This document shows positions 1-7,417 of a stretch of DNA of 23,944 bases, piece by piece. The DNA comes from Chloroflexota bacterium (GTDB lineage Bacteria > Chloroflexota > Anaerolineae > UBA1429). Location of the stretch: NCBI GenBank assembly GCA_014360745.1, contig JACIWY010000008.1, positions 1-23,944 on the forward strand, in the 5' to 3' direction. Both the position numbers and the translations under genes were made by a program. The notes under the pieces are model-generated. The model saw nothing but the letters and a program-made list of their open reading frames with translations, was not told the origin of the DNA and ran no database searches. The stretch's first letter is position 1; every line of letters starts with the position of its first letter.

Positions 1-1
1 C

Positions 2-2785
2 TTTAAAGTGCTTAAGGAGCAGCTTTCCACCGACGAAAGCGGCGACTCGGCGCGGGCCAGGCCTCCTTTTGCCTTTATGTATCGCTACATCGGCGCCTGG
101 CATGGCCCTGTGGAAGTGGAGGATTTCAAGCCCGTCGACGAGTACCTGCTCACCACGGTGCCGGCCATCATCGGTTTACCCATCGAATCCGAGACGCGTT
201 TCATCAAGACCGACAACTTTTCGCTCTTTCCGGCCTCAGAGGTGGCGTATATCGGCATCCGCCAGCCTCTGGGCTGGGTAAACCTCGGCTTTGTCGACGA
301 TTTGCAAAACCATATCACCCTCCTGGAGGGCCAGTTCCCGCCACCGGCCTCGGCAGATGCCGAGATCATTGACGTTCTGGTCAGCCAGGCGTTTGTCGAA
401 GAAACCGGCCTCCAGCCCGGCGAGACGTACGTGGTCTTTAAGCGCGCTGAAGCGGCGGCTGCGGCGGCATCTACCGATAAAACCGCCGTTGAGGCCAGGC
501 CGGTGCAATTCCAGGTGCGCATCGCCGGTGTGTGGGCGCCGACGGATCTGAACGATCCCTTCTGGTTCTACAACCCCAAGTCGTTGACCAATTCGCTGTT
601 GGTGCCTCAAGAGACCTTTATGCAGCGAATTGCGCCCTCGATGGACAAAGAGATCTATGCCGCCATCTGGTACATCGTTTTTAACGGCGATGCGATCCGC
701 ACCGACGATGTGCCGGGGCTGGTGGGACGCATCAACTATGTGAACTCGCGCGTGGGCACCTTGTTGGCCAACACGGTGCTCGACATTTCGCCGTTGGAGG
801 CATTGCAGAATTATCGTTGGACCACTTTTGTGATGACGATCATTCTGTATGTGTTCTCCATCCCCATTCTGCTCCTGGTGCTCTATTTTATCGGCTTGAT
901 CTCCGGCTTGGTGGTGGAGCGTCAGCGGGGTGAGATCGCCATCCTCAAGAGCCGTGGCACGGGCGATATGCAGGTCATCGGTATTTACGCCCTCGAGAGC
1001 GCCTTGATCGGCATCGTCGGGCTCGTCGGCGGCCTTTTCATCGGCGAGCGGCTGGCGCTGATCATGGGCAATACAGTCTCGTTCCTGGCCTTCGGCGATC
1101 GCCAACCGCTGCCGGTGTTCATCACGCCGCGAGCCGTGCGGATGGCGCTGCTGGGCGTGGGTATCGCGCTCTTGGCCAGCCTCTGGCCCGCCATGCGCGC
1201 CGCCCGGCTGACCATCGTCACCTACAAGCGGGAGCGCGCCCGTGCCATGGAGCGCCCCTTCTGGCAGCGCTACTTTTTGGATTTCCTGTTGTTGATCCCC
1301 GCCGGGTACGGATACTATGTCCTCAAAAACCGAGGGACGATCAACGTGCTCTCGACGCAGGGAGGTGGCGATCCCTTTAACGATCCGCTGCTCTTCCTGG
1401 TGCCGGCGCTGACGATCTTTGCCGTCTCGCTCTTGATCATCCGTTTCTTCCCGTTGATCATGGAATTCCTGGCCTGGGCGACGGGGCAGACGGTCAAGTC
1501 GGTATCGGTCGTCCTGGCTCTGCGCCAACTCGCCCGCGTGTCCAAACAATATACCGGCGCGCTGCTGTTGCTCATCTTGACCTTGAGCCTGGCCACTTTT
1601 ACAGCCTCTATGGCGCGCACGTTGGATCAGAGCCTGCACGACCGCATGTACTACCGTTACGGCGCAGACTATTTCCTGTCCGAGGCAGGAGAGAACCCTG
1701 CCTTGGAGGGAGGCGCCAGTGGTGGTGAGGGGGCCTCCGCTTCCGAGACGGCAGCGGAGGAGATCGGCGGTTGGATCTTTGTGCCCGTCTCCGAGCATTT
1801 GAAGGTGCCCGGCATCCGCGCGGTGACGCGGGTCGGCTCTTATCCGGCCGTGGCCACGCTCGGCAAATCGTCGGCGCAAGGGCGCTTTTACGGCATCGAC
1901 CGGCTCGATTTTCCCAAGGTGGCCTTCTTCCGCCGAGATTTCAGCTACAGTTCGCTCGGCGCGCTCATGAACCGCCTGGCGCTGGATAACTCGGCGCTGT
2001 TGGTGAGCCCCAACTTTCTGTACGATTACTCGCTGGATATCGGCTCTCGGGTCGAGTTGACGGTGTCGGTATGGGGCGAGCGGAAGAACATCCCCTTTAT
2101 CATCGCCGACGTGCTGAAATATTTCCCGACCTACTACCCGGACGACGAGGAGAACCGATACCTCTTTGTCGGGAACCTGGAATACATCTTTGAGCAGATG
2201 GGCGGGATATTCCCCTACGACGTGTGGGCGCGCATGGATCCCGATGTGGATCCGGAGCAAATCCAACTCGCCCTGCTCGATTATGACATCCGCGTCGTGG
2301 CCATGCGCGGCAGCCGCGAAGCCATCGCCAAGGAGCAGGGGCGCCCAGAGCGCACGGGGGTGTTTGGCATCCTCTCCGTCGGCTTTATCGCCGCAGCGCT
2401 CTTGACCTTGCTCGGTTTTCTGCTCCACTCCTTCATCTCCTTCCGGCAGCGCTACATCGAGTTCGGCGTGTTGCGCGCCATCGGGCTGTCGGTCGGCCAG
2501 ATGATCGGCTTCTTGGGGCTCGAACAATTCTTGCTTATCGCCACCGGCACCACGGCGGGCACCAGCGTAGGGGTATGGGTGAGTCGGCTGTTCATCCCCT
2601 TCTTGCAAGTGGGCACGGCCAGGAATATCGACGTGCCGCCCTTTGTGGTGTTGATTGCGTGGGATGATATCCTCAAGATCTATGCGGTGTTCGGCGTCAT
2701 GCTGGTGGGCGCGGTGTCGGGCATGATCTGGTTCTTGCTGCACCTCAAGATCTTTGAGGCGGTCAAGCTTGGAGAGGCGGTCTAA
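2..2785 (+). CDS. FtsX/MacB-type ABC transporter permease, 5'-truncated
   Basis: This is the membrane subunit of an ABC exporter of the FtsX/MacB/LolE superfamily, which usually handles lipoproteins, peptides or other envelope substrates. The frame is open to the left edge, so the N-terminus, including the expected first membrane helix, is missing; a GTG at 8 is the first in-frame start codon but is unlikely to be the real one. Numbered from that GTG, two FtsX domains are visible. The first has helices near 272-303, 325-347 and 377-396 with the typical cytoplasmic motif RQRGEIAILKSRG. Further helices lie near 423-440, 463-492 and 518-540. The second FtsX domain, about 790-915, carries RQRYIEFGVLRAIG. 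The extracytoplasmic parts contain an Ala run (149-154) and a Gly/Ala/Glu-rich stretch near 565-590. The next ATPase gene starts one base after the stop, which indicates translational coupling. The substrate is unknown. Family assignment is firm. Confidence 0.9.
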   Translation, partial: FKVLKEQLSTDESGDSARARPPFAFMYRYIGAWHGPVEVEDFKPVDEYLLTTVPAIIGLPIESETRFIKTDNFSLFPASEVAYIGIRQPLGWVNLGFVDDLQNHITLLEGQFPPPASADAEIIDVLVSQAFVEETGLQPGETYVVFKRAEAAAAAASTDKTAVEARPVQFQVRIAGVWAPTDLNDPFWFYNPKSLTNSLLVPQETFMQRIAPSMDKEIYAAIWYIVFNGDAIRTDDVPGLVGRINYVNSRVGTLLANTVLDISPLEALQNYRWTTFVMTIILYVFSIPILLLVLYFIGLISGLVVERQRGEIAILKSRGTGDMQVIGIYALESALIGIVGLVGGLFIGERLALIMGNTVSFLAFGDRQPLPVFITPRAVRMALLGVGIALLASLWPAMRAARLTIVTYKRERARAMERPFWQRYFLDFLLLIPAGYGYYVLKNRGTINVLSTQGGGDPFNDPLLFLVPALTIFAVSLLIIRFFPLIMEFLAWATGQTVKSVSVVLALRQLARVSKQYTGALLLLILTLSLATFTASMARTLDQSLHDRMYYRYGADYFLSEAGENPALEGGASGGEGASASETAAEEIGGWIFVPVSEHLKVPGIRAVTRVGSYPAVATLGKSSAQGRFYGIDRLDFPKVAFFRRDFSYSSLGALMNRLALDNSALLVSPNFLYDYSLDIGSRVELTVSVWGERKNIPFIIADVLKYFPTYYPDDEENRYLFVGNLEYIFEQMGGIFPYDVWARMDPDVDPEQIQLALLDYDIRVVAMRGSREAIAKEQGRPERTGVFGILSVGFIAAALLTLLGFLLHSFISFRQRYIEFGVLRAIGLSVGQMIGFLGLEQFLLIATGTTAGTSVGVWVSRLFIPFLQVGTARNIDVPPFVVLIAWDDILKIYAVFGVMLVGAVSGMIWFLLHLKIFEAVKLGEAV

Positions 2786-2786
2786 G

Positions 2787-3869
2787 ATGGCATCAACTGA
2801 TTCCAGTGGCCCGATGATTCTCTGTGATGGGCTGGTCAAGATCTACAAAGTGCAAGACCTCGAAGTGGTAGCCCTGCAGGGCCTGGATCTGATGGTGGAC
2901 CGGGGAGAGTTCATGGCCATCATCGGCCCCAGCGGCAGCGGCAAATCGAGCCTGATGAATATCTTGGGCGGCCTGGACAGGCCCTCGGCGGGCAAAGCCA
3001 TCGTCGACGGCCAAGACCTGCTCAAGCTTTCCTCCTTTGCGCTGACACGTTACCGCCGGCGGAAGGTGGGCTTTTTGTGGCAACAGCCCTCGCGCAACCT
3101 GATCCCCTACCTATCGGTAGAGGAGAACGTAGAGTTGCCCATGATCATTGCGGGCATGCCCTACAAAGAGCGCAAGGAGTGGACGCGCGAGCTCTTGGAC
3201 GCCGTCGGGCTTTGGGAGCGGCGGCATCACGGCTTGGCGCAACTATCGGGCGGTGAGCAACAACGAACGGCCATCGGGGTGGCGTTGGCCAACAAGCCGG
3301 TGCTCTTGCTGGCCGACGAGCCCACCGGCGAGGTGGACACGGCGACGGCCGAGACGATCCTGAACACGCTGCGTTACCTGAACCAGGAATACAATCTGAC
3401 CATCGTCACCGTGACACACGATCCGCGTATCGCCGATCAGGTGGACCGGGTGGTCACCATCCGCGACGGGCGGACCAGTAGCGAGCGCGTGCGCCGCTTG
3501 CGGGCTGCAGAAAGTGGCGCCGCCGCGGGCGAGGAGGCAGAAGGCCCTGAAGGGGGAAACGGCGAGGCCGCCCAAGAACATCATGTCTCTTATCACGAGT
3601 ACGCGGTGTTGGATTATGCCGGGCGTTTGCAGATCCCGCGCGAGTATCTCGAAGCGATGGGCATCTCAGACCGCGCCCAGATCGAACTCACCGAACAGGG
3701 CATCCTGATCACGCCGGCCGTTGGGTTAGAGGACACCTCCGCGCAGGCGGCCCGCGTCTCGCAAGTGAGCGAACTGTGGGGCCCACAGCGACGACCGAAG
3801 GATTGGAGGCTTCGTCTAGGCGATGCCAGCCGTGGGTTGCGCAGATTGTTCGGTAAAGGGGGCAGGTAG
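2787..3869 (+). CDS. ABC transporter ATPase with C-terminal AbrB-like domain
   Basis: This is the ATP-hydrolysing subunit for the preceding permease. I chose the ATG at 2787 because GGAGAGG (2771-2777) lies 9 bases upstream; an in-frame TTG at 2754 would lie inside the permease gene. The 360-residue protein has Walker A GPSGSGKS (47-54), a Q-loop at 98-100, signature LSGGEQQR (153-160), Walker B with catalytic E178, and H-loop H211, so it should be an active LolD/MacB-like ATPase. Such ATPases usually end near residue 230. This one continues through an Ala/Glu/Gly linker (about 238-265) into residues 270-310, where the pattern DYAGRLQIPREYLEAMGI followed by an IEL strand looks like a SpoVT/AbrB (MazE-type) swapped-hairpin domain. 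A basic tail follows. AbrB domains normally bind DNA and dimerise; here the domain could regulate transcription or simply dimerise the ATPase. ATPase call is firm, AbrB call moderate. Confidence 0.92.
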   Translation: MASTDSSGPMILCDGLVKIYKVQDLEVVALQGLDLMVDRGEFMAIIGPSGSGKSSLMNILGGLDRPSAGKAIVDGQDLLKLSSFALTRYRRRKVGFLWQQPSRNLIPYLSVEENVELPMIIAGMPYKERKEWTRELLDAVGLWERRHHGLAQLSGGEQQRTAIGVALANKPVLLLADEPTGEVDTATAETILNTLRYLNQEYNLTIVTVTHDPRIADQVDRVVTIRDGRTSSERVRRLRAAESGAAAGEEAEGPEGGNGEAAQEHHVSYHEYAVLDYAGRLQIPREYLEAMGISDRAQIELTEQGILITPAVGLEDTSAQAARVSQVSELWGPQRRPKDWRLRLGDASRGLRRLFGKGGR

Positions 3870-3871
3870 CC

Positions 3872-4600
3872 TTGACTACGCTGGCAAGAATGGACAGATC
3901 TATCGTGACGGACGAACATAACGGCTGGGTGGTGGACACGAGTGGAGTAACCCGTGTCTACCATGTCGAGGCGGTTGAGGTGCACGCTCTGCGTGGGGCG
4001 AATTTGCGCGTCGCCTCCGGCGAGTTCGTCGCCTTGATGGGGCGGTCGGGCTCGGGCAAAACCACGTTGCTCAACATCATCGGCGGGCTCGACCATCCCA
4101 CAGAGGGCCGGGTTTATCTATTTGGGCAGGATGTTACCCAACTGTCAGATCGGCAATTGACGGAGCTTCGCCGCCGCCGCATCGGCTTTGTTTTTCAATC
4201 GTTCGCCCTCATGCCCACCATGTCGGCTTTTGAGAATGTGGAGCTGCCTATGCGCATGGTCGGGGCCTCGCGGCGCGAGCGCCGACAACGGGTTATGGAA
4301 TGCCTGGAATTGGTGGGCCTGACACGCTGGGCTAAGCACCGCCCCCAGGAGATGTCGGGCGGCCAACAGCAGCGCGTGGCCATCGCCCGCGCGTTGGTGA
4401 ACCGGCCCGGCCTGATCCTGGCCGACGAGCCCACCGGTGAGCTCGACAGCGTGACCGGACGGGACGTGATGGCCTTGTTCAGAAACATCAGTCGGGAAGA
4501 GGGGGTGACAATCATCATGAGCTCCCATGACCCGGTGGTGCAGGAATACGTCGACTATACGTATCGTATGGCCGATGGCCGCATCCTCAACGAACGCTAA
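3872..4600 (+). CDS. ABC transporter ATPase, MacB/LolD type
   Basis: This is a second, standard-sized (242 residues) ATPase for the exporter operon. Walker A GRSGSGKT (57-64), Q-loop Q109, signature MSGGQQQR (161-168), Walker B LILADEP with E186 and H-loop H219 are all intact. The TTG at 3872 was chosen because an AAAGGGGG tract (3855-3862) precedes it at normal spacing and it follows the previous stop by two bases; an ATG at 3890 is the alternative. Two non-identical ATPases after one permease suggest either a heterodimeric ATPase pair or another permease upstream of the window. A hairpin at 4621-4650 probably ends the operon. Confidence 0.93.
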   Translation: MTTLARMDRSIVTDEHNGWVVDTSGVTRVYHVEAVEVHALRGANLRVASGEFVALMGRSGSGKTTLLNIIGGLDHPTEGRVYLFGQDVTQLSDRQLTELRRRRIGFVFQSFALMPTMSAFENVELPMRMVGASRRERRQRVMECLELVGLTRWAKHRPQEMSGGQQQRVAIARALVNRPGLILADEPTGELDSVTGRDVMALFRNISREEGVTIIMSSHDPVVQEYVDYTYRMADGRILNER

Positions 4601-4620
4601 GATCATTGGTAGGTTGGGAT

Positions 4621-4650
4621 AAGCGGGGGCCTGTCAAAGGGCTCCCGCTT
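4621..4650 (+). terminator. Hairpin terminator after the ABC operon
   Basis: An 11-bp stem (AAGCGGGGGCC with GGCTCCCGCTT, one G-U pair) encloses an 8-base loop, 20 bases after the stop of the second ATPase. The T-tract after it is short, so it is either a weak intrinsic terminator or an RNA-stabilising 3' hairpin. Confidence 0.55.
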
Positions 4651-4736
4651 TGCGTGCCCCAGGGGCGAAAGGGGCTTGCCTTGAAGGCCGGTTCTTTGAT
4701 GCCTAGCGAGTTCGGTCGGGTCGAGCGTGTTTGGGT

Positions 4737-4765
4737 TTGACACTCTTGGCCAAGTATGATACCAT
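4737..4765 (+). promoter_or_regulatory. Putative promoter of infC-rpmI-rplT
   Basis: A consensus -35 TTGACA (4737-4742) is followed after 17 bases by TACCAT (4760-4765, four of six matches to TATAAT). The predicted start near 4772 gives a leader of about 65 bases before infC. The better-looking TATGAT at 4755 would leave a spacer of only 12 bases. Confidence 0.5.
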
Positions 4766-4786
4766 TATTATTGTAAGGGTGTAACA

Positions 4787-4803
4787 GCCGGCCTCGGGCC
4801 GGC
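4787..4803 (+). promoter_or_regulatory. GC-rich hairpin in infC leader
   Basis: GCCGGCC and GGCCGGC form a perfect 7-bp stem around a three-base loop in the 5' untranslated region of infC, 19 bases before the ribosome binding site. No T-tract follows. It could be a leader element for ribosomal-protein feedback or only an mRNA-stabilising hairpin; the sequence does not decide. Confidence 0.4.
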
Positions 4804-4836
4804 GCCTTGTTCTAAACAAACGAGAGAGGTGCAACT

Positions 4837-5358
4837 ATTAGCCACAGAGAAAATCGAATCAATCGCGAGATTCGAGCCCGGGAAGTTCGGCTGATCGATG
4901 AATCCGGAAAACAATTGGGCATTTATCCGACGCGCGAGGCGCTGCGCGTTGCCGAAGAGCGCGGGCTAGACCTAGTGGAAGTGGCGCCCAACGCCAATCC
5001 CCCGGTGTGCCGCATCATGGATTATGGCAAATACATGTACGAGCGGCAGCGCCGCGAGCGCGAGGCGCGCAAGGCCCAGAAACAAACCGAAGTTAAAGAG
5101 ATTCGTCTTCGCCCCAAGATCGCCGATCACGACATCATGATCAAAACCAGGCAGGCGCGCGGTTTTCTCTCGGAAGGGAACAAGGTGCGGGTGCGGGTGC
5201 GTTTCCGAGGACGTGAGATCACCCACCGAGACATTGCGGTCGAGTTGTTGGATCGAGTGGCCGAGGAGTTGAGCGATGTGTCCGTTGTGGAGCAAAAGCC
5301 CGCGATGGAAGGCGCGACGATGCTCATGATCCTCGCTCCCAGCGACAAGCCCGCTTAA
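4837..5358 (+). CDS. infC: Translation initiation factor IF-3 (AUU start)
   Basis: IF-3 binds the 30S subunit, keeps it apart from 50S and proofreads start-codon pairing. The protein has the typical N-domain (INREIRAREVRLID followed by GIYPTREAL), the VEVAPNANPPVCRIMDYGKY block, a basic linker, and the C-domain with KEIRLRPKIADHDI and RVRFRGRE. The first in-frame ATG, GTG or TTG is a TTG at 4915, which would remove conserved N-domain residues. The frame is closed by TAA at 4813, and an ATT at 4837 sits five bases after GAGAGAGGTG (4822-4831). Starting there gives 173 residues, the normal family length. AUU initiation is the hallmark of infC in many bacteria and lets IF-3 repress its own translation. 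It leads the infC-rpmI-rplT operon. Confidence 0.95.
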   Translation: MSHRENRINREIRAREVRLIDESGKQLGIYPTREALRVAEERGLDLVEVAPNANPPVCRIMDYGKYMYERQRREREARKAQKQTEVKEIRLRPKIADHDIMIKTRQARGFLSEGNKVRVRVRFRGREITHRDIAVELLDRVAEELSDVSVVEQKPAMEGATMLMILAPSDKPA

Positions 5359-5391
5359 TCTTTATCCTATTTGTTGGAGGTATTCCCACAA

Positions 5392-5607
5392 GTGCCTAAG
5401 CTCAAGACCTACAAGGCCGCCGCTAAGCGCTTTAAGCTAACCGGCTCGGGGAAGCTAGTTCGTACCAGGAGCAACCGACGCCACCTGCGCCGCAATCGCT
5501 CCAAGCGTTCCAAGCGCGAGGCCTGGAAGATGATCGAAGTGGAGACGCGCGGTGAGATCAAGCGCGTCAAGCGTCTGGTGCCGTATATCCAAAAGTATAA
5601 CGGGTAA
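5392..5607 (+). CDS. rpmI: 50S ribosomal protein L35
   Basis: L35 is a small basic protein of the 50S subunit. The product begins with PKLKTYKAAAKRFKLTGSGK, the family signature, and continues in a dense Arg/Lys region. The start is GTG at 5392, 11 bases after GGAGG (5376-5380); a TTG at 5371 would add seven residues foreign to the family. At 71 residues it is slightly longer than the usual 64-66 because of the C-terminal VKRLVPYIQKYNG end. It lies between infC (33-base gap) and rplT (71-base gap), the conserved order. Confidence 0.95.
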   Translation: MPKLKTYKAAAKRFKLTGSGKLVRTRSNRRHLRRNRSKRSKREAWKMIEVETRGEIKRVKRLVPYIQKYNG

Positions 5608-5678
5608 TCTCTCTGGCATCCTCTCCGGCGCGTGTTCAGCCGGTGGGAATGAGACTAGCTTACGAAAGGAACACTCCA

Positions 5679-6041
5679 TTGCCTAGAGCAAGCAACGGCG
5701 TTACCAAGAGACAACGCCATAAAAAAGTTCTTAAAATAACCAAAGGGCAGAGGGGCACAAAACATGCCCTCTTCCGCCGTGCCAACGAGGCGATGCTTGC
5801 CTCGTTGAAATACGCGACGCGAGATCGCCGCAACCGCAAACGCGATTTGCGGCGCTTGTGGATCATGCGCATCAATGCGGCCGCCCGACAGAACGGCATG
5901 AGCTATAGTCGCTTCATGGAAGGGCTGCGGCTTTCCGGCGTCGAGGTGAATCGCAAGATGCTGGCCGACATGGCCGTTCAGGATCCATCCGCCTTTACGG
6001 CGCTGGTGCAGGTGGCCCGACAGGCGCGGGCCGAGGTGTAG
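5679..6041 (+). CDS. rplT: 50S ribosomal protein L20
   Basis: L20 binds 23S rRNA early in 50S assembly and in many bacteria represses its own operon. The product has the basic N-terminal extension with GVTKRQRHKKVLKITKGQRG and the globular domain including RLWIMRINAAARQNGMSYS and FMEGLRLSGVEVNRKMLADM. The start is TTG at 5679, preceded by GAAAGGA (5664-5670), which gives 120 residues (usual 117-120); the upstream in-frame ATG at 5643 would add 12 residues that do not resemble the family. It is the last ribosomal gene of the operon, and the RNA methyltransferase follows closely. Confidence 0.95.
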   Translation: MPRASNGVTKRQRHKKVLKITKGQRGTKHALFRRANEAMLASLKYATRDRRNRKRDLRRLWIMRINAAARQNGMSYSRFMEGLRLSGVEVNRKMLADMAVQDPSAFTALVQVARQARAEV

Positions 6042-6077
6042 GCCGGTTTTCGGCGCGGGTATTTGTGCAGGGGCTGC

Positions 6078-6881
6078 GTGACTTTTTTGGGACCGATCAC
6101 TAACCCTGATAACAGTACCCTCAAGTACGTTCGTTCGCTGCGCGACAAGAGGCGGGCCCGATACCAAGAGAAGCGCTATCTGATCGAAGGGCTGCGGTTG
6201 ACAGCCCACGCGCTTCAACGGGGACATCGGCCCGCTTTGGCCTTTTACAGTAGCGATCTTGTCGCCGTTCCTGAAGGCAAGGCCTTGCTCGATGCGCTGG
6301 ATGCCACCAGCTCTTTGTTATGGAGCCTCTCGCCGCAGCTCCTGGCATCTATTGCCGCTACCGTCACCCCGCAGGGGATCGTGGTCGTCATGCCGATGCC
6401 CGAGCCGGATCTACAAGCCGCTCGGCGCGCCTCGCTGGCCCTGGTGCTCGATCGCCTTCGTGACCCGGGCAACATGGGCACCATGTTGCGTACCGCTCAT
6501 GCCGCGGGCATGGAGGCAGCCGTCCTCTCGCCGGGTTGTGTCGATCCCTACTCTCCCAAAGTCGTGCGCGCCGGCATGGGCGCCCATTTGGATCTGCCCG
6601 TGCTGGTCGGGCTTTCCTGGGCCGAGATCGCCTCGCTCATGCAGGGTAAGCAGTGCATCCTGGCCGATACTTTAGGAGAAGCGACCGTTTGGGAGATCGA
6701 TTGGAGGCGGCCAAGCGCGCTGATCATCGGCAGCGAGGCACACGGCCCAGGCCCGGAGGCACGCGCTTTGGCCGATCATGTGGCCCGCTTACCCATGGCA
6801 GAGGGAGCGGAATCGCTCAACGCAGCCATCGCCATGGCCGTCTTTGCTTTCGAGGCGTATCGTCAACGGCATGCCCTTTGA
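6078..6881 (+). CDS. SpoU/TrmH-family RNA 2'-O-methyltransferase
   Basis: The protein transfers a methyl group from S-adenosylmethionine to a ribose 2'-OH in rRNA or tRNA. All three SPOUT motifs are present: motif 1 RDPGNMGTMLRT (128-139), motif 2 LIIGSEAHG (215-223), and motif 3 PMAEGAESLNAA (239-250), which form the trefoil-knot cofactor site. Residues 10-100 match the substrate-binding domain seen in 23S rRNA 2'-O-methyltransferases of the RlmB/TsnR type (KYVRSLRDKRRARYQEKRYLIEG). I chose GTG 6078, which follows AGGGG by four bases; TTG 6063 and TTG 6087 are alternatives. The 36-base gap after rplT suggests co-transcription with the translation operon, fitting a role in rRNA modification. 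The target nucleotide cannot be read from sequence. Confidence 0.9.
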   Translation: MTFLGPITNPDNSTLKYVRSLRDKRRARYQEKRYLIEGLRLTAHALQRGHRPALAFYSSDLVAVPEGKALLDALDATSSLLWSLSPQLLASIAATVTPQGIVVVMPMPEPDLQAARRASLALVLDRLRDPGNMGTMLRTAHAAGMEAAVLSPGCVDPYSPKVVRAGMGAHLDLPVLVGLSWAEIASLMQGKQCILADTLGEATVWEIDWRRPSALIIGSEAHGPGPEARALADHVARLPMAEGAESLNAAIAMAVFAFEAYRQRHAL

Positions 6882-6908
6882 CGCATGTGGCCCTGGGAAA
6901 AACCTTCC

Positions 6909-7415
6909 TCAGAAAGTTCGGCCGGCGCGGTCCTCCGCGATCTGTCGCAGAAGGAGCTCCAAAGCGGCGCGCGCCGAGGCGCGTTTGTTGCCCTCGCGAT
7001 CATGAGGCCAAACATGGTGCTGCACCACGGTGCCGAGCGGGCTAGACACGGCGATATAGGTTGTGCCCACCGGTTTGGTCGGAGTGCCGCCCGTGGGCCC
7101 GGCGATGCCGGTGACCGCAATACCCACCTCGGTGCGTAGGGCGCGGCGCACCCCCTCGGCCATCGCCTGCGCCACCTCTCGGCTGACGGCGCCATGGGCG
7201 ATGAGCAGCTCCTCCGACACCCCTACCAAATCGCGCTTGATACGATTGGCGTAAGAGACGACGCCGCCGATAAAAAAGTCGGAACTGCCCGGCAGCGAGG
7301 TAATCCAATGACAGATGAGCCCGCCGGTGCATGATTCAGCCACGCCCAACGTCCATCGACGCGCAGTCAGCCGCCGCGCACACTCGGCCACGAGCGAAAG
7401 GGCCTCCTCCATCAT
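6909..7415 (-). CDS. pncC: Nicotinamide-nucleotide amidohydrolase (CinA C-terminal type)
   Basis: PncC deamidates nicotinamide mononucleotide to nicotinate mononucleotide in NAD recycling. The 168-residue protein is a stand-alone CinA C-terminal domain with the family motifs AESCTGG (26-32, containing the proposed catalytic Ser), GGVVSYAN, and TGIAGPTGGTPTKPVGT. The N-terminal CinA/MocF domain is absent, as in E. coli PncC. The start at 7415 follows the carB stop by two bases, and GAGGGGG inside the end of carB supplies the ribosome binding site, so the genes should be translationally coupled. A second ATG immediately follows the first. It converges with the methyltransferase gene across 27 bases that hold no clear terminator. 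Confidence 0.92.
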   Translation of the reverse strand: MMEEALSLVAECARRLTARRWTLGVAESCTGGLICHWITSLPGSSDFFIGGVVSYANRIKRDLVGVSEELLIAHGAVSREVAQAMAEGVRRALRTEVGIAVTGIAGPTGGTPTKPVGTTYIAVSSPLGTVVQHHVWPHDREGNKRASARAALELLLRQIAEDRAGRTF

Positions 7416-7417
7416 GT

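Noticed and set aside
236..2839. Very long open frame (867 codons) on the minus strand opposite the permease gene
   Set aside because: The translation is rich in His, Gln, Arg and Asp with no domains, typical of antisense reading of GC-rich codons; the plus-strand permease has clear FtsX motifs and helices.
4755..4760. TATGAT as -10 for infC
   Set aside because: It is only 12 bases from TTGACA; the 17-base alternative TACCAT is preferred despite the weaker match.
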